Numbered from the stretch's first letter, positions 23,965 through 32,144 are shown. The stretch is 34,469 bases of DNA from Bacteroidales bacterium (GCA_025361285.1 JANYAP010000131.1:1-34469); one strand, 5' to 3'. The notes: generated from the letters alone by a model not told the origin. Translations and numbers: made by a program.

Positions 23965-25329
23965 TTATCTCGCTCCTTCAATAGTTTTTGCCGAAAACTG
24001 GTTCAATTTAGAGGTATCAGAAAAGCCTAACTTTTTGGCAATTATTAGATTATCGGCTGCTTCCTTTGTTTTATTTCTTTTTTCGAGTAGCAACGCTTTA
24101 AAATAGTAACAATCGGGGTTTTTAGGTTCGGCCACCTGATAAACATTTATGCATTTTTCGGCTGTTGTGTAGTCGCCCGCATTAATGGCACGAGCTGTGT
24201 ACGAATAACATACAATTCCTAAAAAGCCCTTTACGCGGCTATACATTTGCCGGCTTAGCGAATCCTTTTCGTTAGCTATTTTGCTGTGTAATGCATTAAT
24301 TTCGTTAGTCCACCAGTTAACATTCTGCACTGTAAAGTTTTGCATGTAAGCATCGCGCAATTTCATTTCGGTAAACTTAACACCTTCTGCTTTACGCATT
24401 TCGGCTTCGTATTGATCCATCTTTTGAATTATTTCGAGCTTTTTACGTAACTTTTTAACATTGTACAAACCATCGAGCTTTGTAATGCCATTATTACACT
24501 CGTTGAAAGCCAAAACAAACTGATTTGCTGATAGTAACCTTTCAGTATTCGAAATAATATCATCGTGAATTTGCTTTAAAAATGGCTTATCTTTTTCAAT
24601 AAGTTTATCGCGCATAGCGTTTAGATTAAACCACGCAAATGCCTCATTAATAAACGATATTGGAGGCCAAGAGTGTCCTCCATCAAATGCTGTAACTAAA
24701 TGTCGCCAATCGGTTTGGTTGAGTTGCTTCGAAATTGCCGAAACCTCGTCGTAATTAAAATCGTGCTTGCCAGCAGTAGCGTAAATTTCGAACTTTCGCG
24801 AAAGCGATAATGGATCGAACTTTGGCAAACCAGCGCTACAGGTAATTATTCCTCTAATCTGCGAATTAGCCAATGCAAGCTGTGAAGCCACTCGCCCACC
24901 ACCCGAAAAACCTACTGCATAAACTCTATTTTGGTCAATGGCAAAGCGTTTCAGAACGTCGGTAAACAGTGCATTGGCAATATCGGAGGAATTTGTAATT
25001 CCATTTTTAGAGTTATTCGAACCCACAAGTATATAGCCGTAGCGTTCGGCTGCTTCTTTACATTGGTCAACAGCAAAAAGGCCTCCTCCGTGCGGATCGA
25101 ACAAAAATGCAACTGGCCATTTAACTTTATCGTTGAAACCAGTTGGAAGATATAATTCGTATGATTGAGTTGGGTCGTCTAATTCAATTACGTGATTTAT
25201 AGTATTAAATTTCAATGGTTTAATTACCGAAGTAACATTGTCGCCATTGCATGAAGCAAAAATAAAGGCAATAATTGGCACAAATAAAATGTACGCGGCA
25301 CAAAAACGAGTATATCGATTTATTATCAT
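23965..25329 (-). CDS. Esterase-like alpha/beta-hydrolase lipoprotein with C-terminal helical repeats
   Basis: From the ATG at 25329 the 454-aa protein begins with a lipoprotein signal ending FIFASC (C27). An earlier ATG (25377) would add 16 residues and spoil the signal. Residues about 45-240 are an alpha/beta hydrolase of the feruloyl-esterase/PHB-depolymerase kind. They include PVAFLFDPHGGG for the oxyanion region, the nucleophile S142 in GFSGGG and the catalytic His H219 in GGHSWPP. The remainder (about 250-454) is helical with TPR-like pairs (NAGDYTTAEKCINVY, PDCYYFKALLLEKRNKTKEA). It may cleave ester groups from glycans or polymers at the cell surface; the true substrate is unknown. It converges on the GH27 gene, which makes a glycan role plausible but unproven. 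Confidence 0.75.
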   Translation of the reverse strand: MIINRYTRFCAAYILFVPIIAFIFASCNGDNVTSVIKPLKFNTINHVIELDDPTQSYELYLPTGFNDKVKWPVAFLFDPHGGGLFAVDQCKEAAERYGYILVGSNNSKNGITNSSDIANALFTDVLKRFAIDQNRVYAVGFSGGGRVASQLALANSQIRGIITCSAGLPKFDPLSLSRKFEIYATAGKHDFNYDEVSAISKQLNQTDWRHLVTAFDGGHSWPPISFINEAFAWFNLNAMRDKLIEKDKPFLKQIHDDIISNTERLLSANQFVLAFNECNNGITKLDGLYNVKKLRKKLEIIQKMDQYEAEMRKAEGVKFTEMKLRDAYMQNFTVQNVNWWTNEINALHSKIANEKDSLSRQMYSRVKGFLGIVCYSYTARAINAGDYTTAEKCINVYQVAEPKNPDCYYFKALLLEKRNKTKEAADNLIIAKKLGFSDTSKLNQFSAKTIEGAR

Positions 25330-25396
25330 GTATTTACAGTATAAAGATAGGTTTTGGAAAATTACAATTTTTTTCATCGAATTGTATAAATAAAAA

Positions 25397-25425
25397 AAGC
25401 CTCGCGGAATTTCCTTGAGGCTCTT
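25397..25425 (-). terminator. Rho-independent terminator after the 77-aa gene
   Basis: On the - strand AGCCTC (25422-25417) pairs with GAGGCT (25403-25398) and a run of seven T follows. It ends transcription of the gene at 25450-25683 before the esterase. Confidence 0.65.
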
Positions 25426-25449
25426 GAATTTATATATGGATTGAATGTA

Positions 25450-25683
25450 CTAATATTGATGCTGTATTGTAAGCTGTGTGTCGTTCCATAGTGTAGGATA
25501 ATCGTCGCTAAACTTCTTTAACACAGCCGAAATAATAGTTTCGCGCATAAACTTCGATTTATTATCGACGCGATACTTTTTACAATATACTTCGATAGCC
25601 GATATTTCCTTGTTGTTAAACAAAATATTTTTACTATTAATACGTTTAAGATCAGGCTCTTTATGGTATTTGCGTTTTTCCAC
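25450..25683 (-). CDS. Small ribbon-helix-helix-like protein, 77 aa
   Basis: A GTG at 25683 starts a basic 77-aa protein (MEKRKYHKEPDLKRINSKN). The core ILFNNKEISAIEVYCKKY followed by NKSKFMRETIISAVLKKF has a short strand and then two helices, as in ribbon-helix-helix DNA-binding proteins or MobC-like mobilisation proteins. No ATG is in frame near the start. It is followed by a good terminator. No mobilisation genes are nearby, so a small regulator is the safer guess. Family not firmly recognised. Confidence 0.6.
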   Translation of the reverse strand: MEKRKYHKEPDLKRINSKNILFNNKEISAIEVYCKKYRVDNKSKFMRETIISAVLKKFSDDYPTLWNDTQLTIQHQY

Positions 25684-25868
25684 AGCTAAGTATTTTTAAT
25701 TCTTAAATTGCTGATGCTAAGATGGGGCATTTGTTCGAAATAACACATATACCTATGTAATAAGTTATTAAAAACTTATTAACAATTACAACCTGCTTTT
25801 GCCGTAAACAATGGCTCGCAACTATGTTTCACTGAAATCAGTTAGCTTCGAATAAGTTTGGGATAAAT

Positions 25869-25929
25869 TTCCCTGCCTAGGGGATTTTAATTCCCTGCCT
25901 AGGGGATTTTATTTCCCTGCTTAGCTAGG
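25869..25929. repeat. 22-bp tandem repeat
   Basis: Two 22-base units (25869-25890 and 25891-25912) of TTCCCTGCCTAGGGGATTTT plus AA or AT are identical except at the last base. A third, degenerate partial unit follows (25913-25929). Each unit holds a small TCCC...GGGA stem. The rest of the 296-bp gap (25684-25979) shows no gene. Confidence 0.75.
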
Positions 25930-25951
25930 TTCTTGGTTCTTAGCTCTTGCC
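25930..25951. repeat. Heptamer repeat, left copy (inverted relative to 26833-26880)
   Basis: TTCTTGGTTCTTAGCTCTTG and the following CC are 7-base periodic. The reverse complement matches the (xxCAAGA/xxTAAGA) heptamers at 26833-26880 on the other side of the methyltransferase gene. Confidence 0.5.
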
Positions 25952-25979
25952 TTCTATCAAATGATCAAATAAGGCAATT

Positions 25980-26774
25980 TTAAAACCCTCGTTGCCGTTT
26001 AGCCTCAAACACCAGTATTGCTGCCGACGTAGAAACGTTTAGCGAATCGACTTTCCCCGACATGGGAATTTTAATTTGAACATAGGCCTCGGTTAACCAC
26101 TTATCGCTTAATCCGTTGGCTTCGGCACCCATTACAATGGCACTTGCACCTGTAAAATTGGTTTGGTGGTAAAACGTTGAAGCTGTAAGGGCTGCAGCGT
26201 AAGTGGTTACCTTCCTTTCTCGAAGAAACTCAATAGCTTCGGGGGTTGAACAAGCAACAACCTGCTGCGAGAAAATACACCCCAAGCTCGACCTGATAAC
26301 GTTTGGGTTAAAAATATCGGTTTGCTGATCGCATACAATAATGGCATCGAGGGCTGCAGCATCGGCGGTTCGGAGCAATGCTCCCAAATTGCCCGGTTTT
26401 TCAACCGATTCGAGTACAAGAATAAGCGGATTTTCCGATAGTTTCAAGTTGTTGAGCCCAATGTATCTGGGTTCGAACAACGCCAACAATCCATCGGAAT
26501 TTTCGCGGTAAGCAATTTTTTCGAATACTTCTTTTGTAACTTCGGTTATAATATTGGCATACAACGTGTTGTTTTTAAGAAGTTCAAATTCGGCGGGTAA
26601 GTTAACTATTGGCGTAAAGAATAACTCTTTCATTACAAAACCGCAATTTAGCGCCATTGAAATTTCGCGAAACCCTTCAACTACAATTAAATGCTGCGCT
26701 TTTCGCTCGCGCAATTTCGATAGGTGAACTATGTTTTTTATTCGTGGGTTCTGAAGGCTTGTTATTTTTTCCAT
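25980..26774 (-). CDS. TrmH/SpoU-family RNA 2'-O-methyltransferase
   Basis: The 264-aa protein is a SPOUT methyltransferase that puts a methyl group from SAM on a ribose 2'-OH of rRNA or tRNA. Residues 1-90 form the small substrate-binding domain (ITSLQNPRIKNIVHLSKLRE, IVVEGFREI). The knotted catalytic domain has all three motifs: motif 1 ESVEKPGNLGALLRTADA with its Asn and Arg, motif 2 IVMGAEANGLS and motif 3 IKIPMSGKVDSLNVSTSAAI. Length is usual. The exact nucleotide target cannot be told. It stands alone, flanked on both sides by repeats. Confidence 0.92.
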   Translation of the reverse strand: MEKITSLQNPRIKNIVHLSKLRERKAQHLIVVEGFREISMALNCGFVMKELFFTPIVNLPAEFELLKNNTLYANIITEVTKEVFEKIAYRENSDGLLALFEPRYIGLNNLKLSENPLILVLESVEKPGNLGALLRTADAAALDAIIVCDQQTDIFNPNVIRSSLGCIFSQQVVACSTPEAIEFLRERKVTTYAAALTASTFYHQTNFTGASAIVMGAEANGLSDKWLTEAYVQIKIPMSGKVDSLNVSTSAAILVFEAKRQRGF

Positions 26775-26832
26775 TATTTTACTTTATTTGAACGCCGAGG
26801 CGCAGAGGCACAGAGAAATACTTATTTAGAAT

Positions 26833-26880
26833 GCAAGAGCCAAGAGTTAAGAACCAAGAGTTAAGAGTCAAGAATCAAGA
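26833..26880. repeat. Heptamer tandem repeat, right copy
   Basis: GCAAGA-GCCAAGA-GTTAAGA-ACCAAGA-GTTAAGA-GTCAAGA-ATCAAGA has a 7-base period over six full units. A second repetitive stretch, GAGGCGCA-GAGGCACA-GAG, sits just before it (about 26797-26815). Confidence 0.65.
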
Positions 26881-27010
26881 TGTGATAAACTGTAAATTAG
26901 GCTTTGTAATTTAATAAGTCGTACAATTACAGAGTTATATGCTTCGATACTAAATAATTGACTGAACAGCCATTTCAACAAACGTTGGAACGTCGATTGT
27001 TAAAGTATGC

Positions 27011-27157
27011 TGTCATTCCGACGAAAGTCGGAACCGAGTTTACGAGCTCGCCGTAGGCAATCCATAACTGTTCTAAATCATAGGGATTACCTTCGGTGAG
27101 TGCTTCGCCGTTCCGACCTTCGTCGGAATGACACTAAATCGTATTTACCGAGCAGAC
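27011..27157. repeat. Inverted-repeat (MITE-like) intergenic element, copy 2
   Basis: TGTCATTCCGACG (27011-27023) and CGTCGGAATGACA (27121-27133) are perfect 13-bp arms. The left arm also forms a hairpin (TTCCGAC / GTCGGAA). A GAGCAGAC word at 27150-27157 recalls the outer arm of copy 1, but no left outer arm was found. The arms match copy 1 (19541-19667), while the centres differ. Otherwise 26775-27308 holds only the repeats listed and AT-rich sequence. Confidence 0.7.
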
Positions 27158-27308
27158 TTAAAGATTAAATCAATACTGCAAAATATTTTTATCATTATCA
27201 ATCGTATAACATATTTTATTACAATGCTTTAGTGTGTTAAAATACTATGTCAGTTTAATAAATTCGTTGTATATATTTAGTCTATGCTTCTATGCATTCA
27301 TTTCATTT

Positions 27309-29237
27309 TTACTTAGCCACTACCATAAATTCCGTTCGTCGGTTTTGCACCCTTCCGTCGTCGGTATCGTTGGTGGCAATAGGTTGCGTTTCGCCATAAC
27401 CTTTACTGGTAATTCTACTAGTATCAATGCCGTTTTTTACAAGATATTCAGCTACTGTTTTGGCGCGGTTTTCCGATAGTTTACGATTGTAATCGGGCCT
27501 TCCTGTTTTGTCGGTATGACCGCTAATTTCTATTTTTAACAAAACGTTGTCTTTAAGCAGTTTGATTAATCTACCCAATTCAACTTGCGATTCTAGCCTT
27601 AAGGCATACGAATCTATATCGTAAAAGATATTTCTCATAACCACCTTTTCACCCACTTTTATTGGCTTTAAAGGCACATCCTTTTCAAAAGGCTTTGTGT
27701 AATCGCCATGCATCATAGTAAAATTGTCGGAGTAAAACAGGTAATTTTTTCGGCTCACATTCAACGCGTAATCTTTCCCTGAAGGAATACAGATAAGGAA
27801 TTCGCCCGTTTCGTCGGAAGTAGCATCCATAATAGTTTTTGCCGATGCTAAATCGATAAGTTCAAATCGGGCAAGTAGAGGCTTATTTGTCTCTGCATCA
27901 AATGTTTTGCCCTTCATGTACGAAACCGTTGTAGGGCGAATAGCATTATACAATTCGAACGTGTAAATATCTCTACCACCTTCGGCAAAGCGGTTTGTAG
28001 AATAGTACGCCGTATTTCCGCGAGCATTAACAATTAAGCCTTCTTCGGAAAAGTTAGTGTTTATTGGGTATCCAAGATTTTTTGGGGTAGTCCAAATGGT
28101 GTCGTTCGTTTTTCGAGAAACATACAAATCGAAAGCTCCTAAGCCAGGCCATCCTTTCGATGAGAAATAAAGTGTTTGATTATCAGGGTGAATGAAAGGC
28201 GATTGCTCGTCGAAAGGTGTGTTAATGCTATCGCCCAAATTCACTGGTTCCCCCCAAGTACCGTCGATATTTAAAGTGCTTTTCCAAATATCGAGCAATC
28301 CTTTACCACCGGGGCGGTCGCTAGCAAAATAAAGTGCAGTTCCATCGGCCGAAATTGAAGGTTGCGTTTCTTTGGCGACTGTATTTATTGGCTTACCCAT
28401 ATTCTGAGGTACACTCCATTTACCATCGATAATTCGCGAGAAATACAGGTCACATCGCCCAACACCATCTTGGCGGTTGCAGCCAGTAAAAATCATTATT
28501 TTCCCATCGGCCGAAATGGACTGAGCGCCCTCGTTGCCTTGTGTATTTAAAGGCGGACCAACAGGCACGGCGGTTGTCCATTTGCCGTTTTCGAACGATG
28601 AGATATAGAAATCTTCCTGTCGATTACGATAAATCTCAGTATTATTAGGGTTAATTGGCAGAAGTTTTGTAACCACAAGCGTTTGCTCGTCGGCTGTTAG
28701 GCTTGGCCAATACTCGTCGTTTTTCGAATTTATATTAATACCCAGACTTTTAGGATTAAAAGGTACTGGATTTTTAATAGCCGTTTGCGCAAACTTGCAA
28801 CTTTCAAAAAGCGTTTGGGCGGCAGTTTTCGATTGCGGCGTTATTGTGTTATAAGTTAAGTATTTACTGATATGCTCAAGAGCAATATCGTATTCGCCGT
28901 TATTAAATTCGAGGTTAGCAAGGTTGGAATATACAGGCGGAAACAGTTCGGGATTTAACTTTATGCCCTTCCTAAACATGTCTATCGCATTCTTTTCCTG
29001 TTTGTTATCGGTATAAACTTCGCCCAACAAAAAATACGCCTCTACAAAGTTTTCGTCTATATCAATTGCTTCTTTCGTCAATATAATTGCCTTGTCGAAA
29101 TCGCGTAAATTTGCTTTTGCTAATGCTTCCTGATAAAGCTTTATTGCTCGGTTCGATTTTGTACTTAATTGTGGCTGAGCAAATAAACAACCAGAAAATT
29201 GACTAACAAGAACCGTAAAAATGAATAAATATCGCAT
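27309..29237 (-). CDS. PorE-like OmpA-family protein (TPR, PD40 propeller, carboxypeptidase-regulatory-like, OmpA C-terminal)
   Basis: The ATG at 29237 is chosen over a TTG at 29258 because it gives a clean leader and sits 18 bases after an exact -7 box. The 642-aa protein has a signal ending FSGC or LFAQ, so it is either a lipoprotein (C17) or type-I processed. TPR units follow (about 20-130; DFDKAIILTKEAIDIDENF). Next comes a PD40 beta-propeller (about 170-430; motifs SISADG..LYFASDRPGGKG), then a carboxypeptidase-D-regulatory-like domain (about 440-510). Last is an OmpA peptidoglycan-binding domain (about 530-642; ISGHTDKTG, NRKLSENRAKTV). This order is that of PorE, a type IX secretion part anchored in the outer membrane. 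Bacteroidota carry several such paralogs, so membership in the secretion machine is inference. Confidence 0.85.
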   Translation of the reverse strand: MRYLFIFTVLVSQFSGCLFAQPQLSTKSNRAIKLYQEALAKANLRDFDKAIILTKEAIDIDENFVEAYFLLGEVYTDNKQEKNAIDMFRKGIKLNPELFPPVYSNLANLEFNNGEYDIALEHISKYLTYNTITPQSKTAAQTLFESCKFAQTAIKNPVPFNPKSLGININSKNDEYWPSLTADEQTLVVTKLLPINPNNTEIYRNRQEDFYISSFENGKWTTAVPVGPPLNTQGNEGAQSISADGKIMIFTGCNRQDGVGRCDLYFSRIIDGKWSVPQNMGKPINTVAKETQPSISADGTALYFASDRPGGKGLLDIWKSTLNIDGTWGEPVNLGDSINTPFDEQSPFIHPDNQTLYFSSKGWPGLGAFDLYVSRKTNDTIWTTPKNLGYPINTNFSEEGLIVNARGNTAYYSTNRFAEGGRDIYTFELYNAIRPTTVSYMKGKTFDAETNKPLLARFELIDLASAKTIMDATSDETGEFLICIPSGKDYALNVSRKNYLFYSDNFTMMHGDYTKPFEKDVPLKPIKVGEKVVMRNIFYDIDSYALRLESQVELGRLIKLLKDNVLLKIEISGHTDKTGRPDYNRKLSENRAKTVAEYLVKNGIDTSRITSKGYGETQPIATNDTDDGRVQNRRTEFMVVAK

Positions 29238-29255
29238 GAGGCATGATTTAATTAT

Positions 29256-29263
29256 CAAATTTA
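29256..29263 (-). promoter_or_regulatory. -7 box for the PorE-like gene
   Basis: TAAATTTG on the - strand matches TAnnTTTG exactly, 18 bases before the ATG at 29237. It overlaps the alternative TTG start, which speaks against that start. Confidence 0.5.
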
Positions 29264-29312
29264 ATGAAAGGTTGCTAGTTTGAACGAAAAAAGCTAAAAT
29301 ATTTACATTTAA

Positions 29313-30233
29313 CTACGGTTTTACCTTAACAACAAACAATTGCGGAACGTCGACAGTTTTTTCGGCCGACACGAAATATGTTATCGAATCGATAATGGTT
29401 ATGCCTTCGGTTTGTTTTCCTGCCAAAGGGGTTAACTCATATCGTGTTCCATCGGTTGGTGTTAAGTTTGGGTTCGTAAATTTATAGAAGCGCCACAAAA
29501 AAGGCATAAGATTCTTATAACCAAGTAAAACCAATTGATTGTCTTTCAGGTTCGCTGCTGTTATTAAACCATCGGAATCGAAATCTCCAATTCGTTTTGC
29601 AATGTACTTGCCTGGTTGTTTGGGTATTTGATAAATAGTTGTGGTATTGTTAGTCCAGTTTTTGGTGAAGAGGATTATCGAATCGCGCAAGCAAATCATT
29701 GCTTCACAATCGAATGCGCTTTTTACAAATTTTAACGATAAATGCGTTGATGTGTAATTAGGGTACGTAAACTGAATTTTTTTGGCTTTTATAGCTTTGT
29801 TATTGCGTTTGGGCAACTTGCTTTTATCTATTTTATAAATACACAGGTTGTTACGGTTTCCGTAGTTATTGCCAAAATCGCCAACATACACAAAATTAGA
29901 ATCTTGCGATATTTCTTCCCAATCGTAATTGTTACCATTAATTAATGTAACACGTTGTTTAATAGAGCTATCAGCAATAGAATACGAAAATATTTCAGGT
30001 TCGCCACCACTATCGTTAAACGTCCAAATCAAACCTTTGTAATAGATTAGCCCTGACGTTTCCCTAAGCAATTCGGGCAAGACGAAAGTTTTTTCAATAC
30101 TTATATTCTTTTCAGTATTCTCAATTTTAATCTGCTTTACTGGTTGTTTTTTTATTGTAAAAGCCACAATGATTAAGGCTACTACAAGTAATGCAACATA
30201 AACAACTAGCTTAACAACTTTAGTTTTTTTCAT
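29313..30233 (-). CDS. Membrane-anchored beta-propeller-like protein of unknown function
   Basis: The 306-aa protein has one N-terminal transmembrane segment (about residues 8-27) and a periplasmic, beta-rich body. Propeller-like words recur: TSGLIYYKGLIWTFNDSGG, VYVGDFGNNYGNRNN, AFDCEAMICLRDSIILFTKN, GDFDSDGLITAANL and EGITIIDSITYFVS. The acidic D/E-G and N-D patterns resemble phytase- or SdiA-regulated-type propellers, but no catalytic signature is clear. It lies 68 bases after the pseudouridine synthase gene and 75 bases before the PorE-like gene on the same strand. Function not recognised. Confidence 0.7.
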   Translation of the reverse strand: MKKTKVVKLVVYVALLVVALIIVAFTIKKQPVKQIKIENTEKNISIEKTFVLPELLRETSGLIYYKGLIWTFNDSGGEPEIFSYSIADSSIKQRVTLINGNNYDWEEISQDSNFVYVGDFGNNYGNRNNLCIYKIDKSKLPKRNNKAIKAKKIQFTYPNYTSTHLSLKFVKSAFDCEAMICLRDSIILFTKNWTNNTTTIYQIPKQPGKYIAKRIGDFDSDGLITAANLKDNQLVLLGYKNLMPFLWRFYKFTNPNLTPTDGTRYELTPLAGKQTEGITIIDSITYFVSAEKTVDVPQLFVVKVKP

Positions 30234-30301
30234 GTTATTCGCAATTTACATTATTTCGGAAATGATTAAATACAAGATTACAATTGCAAAACAATTCATA
30301 T

Positions 30302-30976
30302 TCAAACATTTGCCAAAAACACATCCCAAAGTTTATCTTTTGGCGGTGGCGCTATAATAGTTATAACTTCATCTTTAACAGGATGTTGAAAAGTAACTTT
30401 ACGCGAGTGCAAGCTTATGCCTCCGTCCTTATTGCTTCGTGGGAAACCATATTTTAAATCGCCTCGTATTGGGCAACCTATGCTCGACAGCTGACACCGT
30501 ATTTGATGATGACGACCTGTTTCGAGCCTTATTTCGAGCAGATGAAACATTTCCGATGAAGCCAGTAACTTATAATGCAAAATTGCTTTTTTCGAATCGG
30601 GAACTTCTTTTGAGTACGTAATTGTTTTGTTCGATTTGGTATTCCGAACCAAGTAATGCGTAAGCGTATCTTCCAGTTTAACAGGCCTTTCCTTAACTAT
30701 TGCCCAATAAATTTTCTCAACCGTTTTTTCCTGAAACATTTCGTTCATGCGCGCCAGTGCTTTCGAGGTACGGGCAAAAAGCACTACGCCGCTTACCGGA
30801 CGGTCAATTCGGTGTACCACGCCCATAAAAACTTCGCCAGGCTTATTGTATTTTTTCTTAACATACTCTTTAAGAAGCACATCCAGAGGTTTGTCGCCAG
30901 TTTTATCGATTTGCATTATCTCGCCAACGGCTTTGTTTACAGCTATTATATGATTGTCTTCGTAAAGAACTTGCAT
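30302..30976 (-). CDS. RluA-family RNA pseudouridine synthase
   Basis: From the ATG at 30976 the protein has 224 residues; the TTG at 30997 would add seven atypical ones. It isomerises uridine to pseudouridine in rRNA or tRNA. The catalytic Asp is D58 in HRIDRPVSG. Other family motifs are ILYEDNHIIAVNKA-like at the start (here VLYEDNHIIAVNKAVG), KIYWAIV, and RLETGRHHQIRCQLSSIGCP with GDLKYG. There is no S4 domain, so it is the short RluA-like type. RNA target unknown. It probably belongs to the panB transcript. Confidence 0.92.
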   Translation of the reverse strand: MQVLYEDNHIIAVNKAVGEIMQIDKTGDKPLDVLLKEYVKKKYNKPGEVFMGVVHRIDRPVSGVVLFARTSKALARMNEMFQEKTVEKIYWAIVKERPVKLEDTLTHYLVRNTKSNKTITYSKEVPDSKKAILHYKLLASSEMFHLLEIRLETGRHHQIRCQLSSIGCPIRGDLKYGFPRSNKDGGISLHSRKVTFQHPVKDEVITIIAPPPKDKLWDVFLANV

Positions 30977-31026
30977 GTTTTTAGTAATTGGTACCAAGTA
31001 CTGAGTAATTAGTAATTAAAGCCAAA

Positions 31027-31056
31027 TACTAAGTACTAGTTACTTAGTACTTAGTA
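31027..31056 (-). repeat. Hairpin of AGTACT-type repeats between panB and the RluA-like gene
   Basis: TACTAAGTACT (31027-31037) and AGTACTTAGTA (31046-31056) form a perfect 11-bp stem with an 8-base loop. The surroundings (30980-31060) are full of related words such as AGTAATT and TTAGTACT. On the - strand a few T follow, so it could weaken or stop panB transcription. Confidence 0.6.
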
Positions 31057-31062
31057 CTTCCT

Positions 31063-31878
31063 TCAATACTGCTCTTTCTCATTCGGAAAATCTCGCGATT
31101 TCACATCTTTAATATAATGTTCAACCGAGCCTTTTATTTCGGTGTACAAGTTGTTGTATCGGCGCAAAAAGCGTGGCGAGAATTCCTGTGTAATGCCAAG
31201 CATATCGTGTAGCACAAGTACCTGACCATCGACACCTGCGCCTGCGCCAATGCCAATAATTGGAATTTTAACTTCGCGTGCAACTTGTGCGCCAAGTGTT
31301 GCTGGTATTTTTTCGAGAACAATGCCAAAGCAACCTATACAATCAAGTAAACGAGCATCTTCAATAAGCTTCTGGGCTTCGGCTTCCTCTTTGGCGCGCA
31401 CAACATACGTTCCGAATTTGTGTATCGATTGAGGGGTAAGTCCTAAATGACCCATAACTGGTATTCCGGCGCTCAGAATGCGGGTTATCGACTCTTTAAT
31501 TTCGCTTCCGCCTTCGAGTTTAACGGCACCAGCACCAGTTTCCTTCATAACACGAATAGCCGAATTTAGGGCTTCGAGCGAGTTGCCTTGGTAAGTTCCG
31601 AACGGTAAATCGACAACCACCAATGCACGGTTAACGCCCCGAACCACCGATTGCGCATGGTATATCATCTGGTCGAGCGTAATAGGCAGCGTTGTTTCGT
31701 GCCCCGCCATTACGTTCGATGCCGAATCGCCAACCAAAATAATATCAATACCAGCGTTATCAAGTATTTGCGCAATGGAGAAATCGTATCCGGTTAACAT
31801 CGATATCTTTTCGCCCCTCATCTTCATTTCCATCAATGTATGAGTGGTTACTCTTTTAACATCCTTGTGTACTGACAT
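31063..31878 (-). CDS. panB: 3-methyl-2-oxobutanoate hydroxymethyltransferase (ketopantoate synthesis)
   Basis: The 271-aa cytoplasmic enzyme transfers a hydroxymethyl group from 5,10-methylene-tetrahydrofolate to alpha-ketoisovalerate, the first step of pantothenate and coenzyme A synthesis. Magnesium ligands match D51 (GDSASNV) and D90 ([10 protein letters not shown]); KLEGG and [14 protein letters not shown] are diagnostic. [21 protein letters not shown] is the C-terminal signature (broken here at [12 protein letters not shown] for brevity of reading). Length is normal. No panC or panD lies nearby. It is divergent from dnaK with 266 bases between starts. Confidence 0.97.
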   Translation of the reverse strand: MSVHKDVKRVTTHTLMEMKMRGEKISMLTGYDFSIAQILDNAGIDIILVGDSASNVMAGHETTLPITLDQMIYHAQSVVRGVNRALVVVDLPFGTYQGNSLEALNSAIRVMKETGAGAVKLEGGSEIKESITRILSAGIPVMGHLGLTPQSIHKFGTYVVRAKEEAEAQKLIEDARLLDCIGCFGIVLEKIPATLGAQVAREVKIPIIGIGAGAGVDGQVLVLHDMLGITQEFSPRFLRRYNNLYTEIKGSVEHYIKDVKSRDFPNEKEQY

Positions 31879-32020
31879 TTATAAATATGTTTGAATTTAA
31901 TAATATCTTATCGTTTCCTTTTCGAAAAAGGAATTGCAAAAGTAACTATTTTATTTACTAACACCATATCTTCACTTTCTGCCATATTGTCACCTGCAAT
32001 TTCCTTAACCCATTTAAAAA

Positions 32021-32057
32021 TGACATAACATAGTGTCAATATTTCATCGGTTTGACA
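32021..32057 (+). promoter_or_regulatory. TGACA/TGTCA half-sites upstream of dnaK
   Basis: TGACA (32021-32025) and TGTCA (32034-32038) form a palindrome with an 8-base centre, and another TGACA follows at 32053-32057. One more TGTCA lies at 31988-31992. They precede the -24/-12-like site by 12-50 bases, a fitting place for an activator-binding site. Confidence 0.45.
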
Positions 32058-32069
32058 TGTTTTGCGAAC

Positions 32070-32085
32070 TGGCACAATCATTGAT
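32070..32085 (+). promoter_or_regulatory. Sigma-54-like -24/-12 promoter of dnaK
   Basis: CTGGCAC (32069-32075), five bases, then TTGA (32081-32084) matches the sigma-54 pattern TGGCAC-N5-TTGC at all but the last base with correct spacing. Transcription would start near 32096, leaving a leader of about 50 bases before the ATG at 32145. Confidence 0.45.
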
Positions 32086-32144
32086 TGATGCACATAAGGA
32101 AATTGAAAACACTAACAAAATAAGTAATATAAAACATCAATAAC

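Noticed and set aside
25869-25929. 22-bp repeats considered as a mini-CRISPR
   Set aside because: Units are directly adjacent with no spacers.
29238-29258. TTG start for the PorE-like protein
   Set aside because: It overlaps the likely -7 box and spoils the signal peptide; the ATG at 29237 is better.
31908-32093. 61-codon - strand frame between panB and dnaK
   Set aside because: It covers the likely dnaK control region, has no recognisable family pattern and would leave no promoter space for either neighbour.
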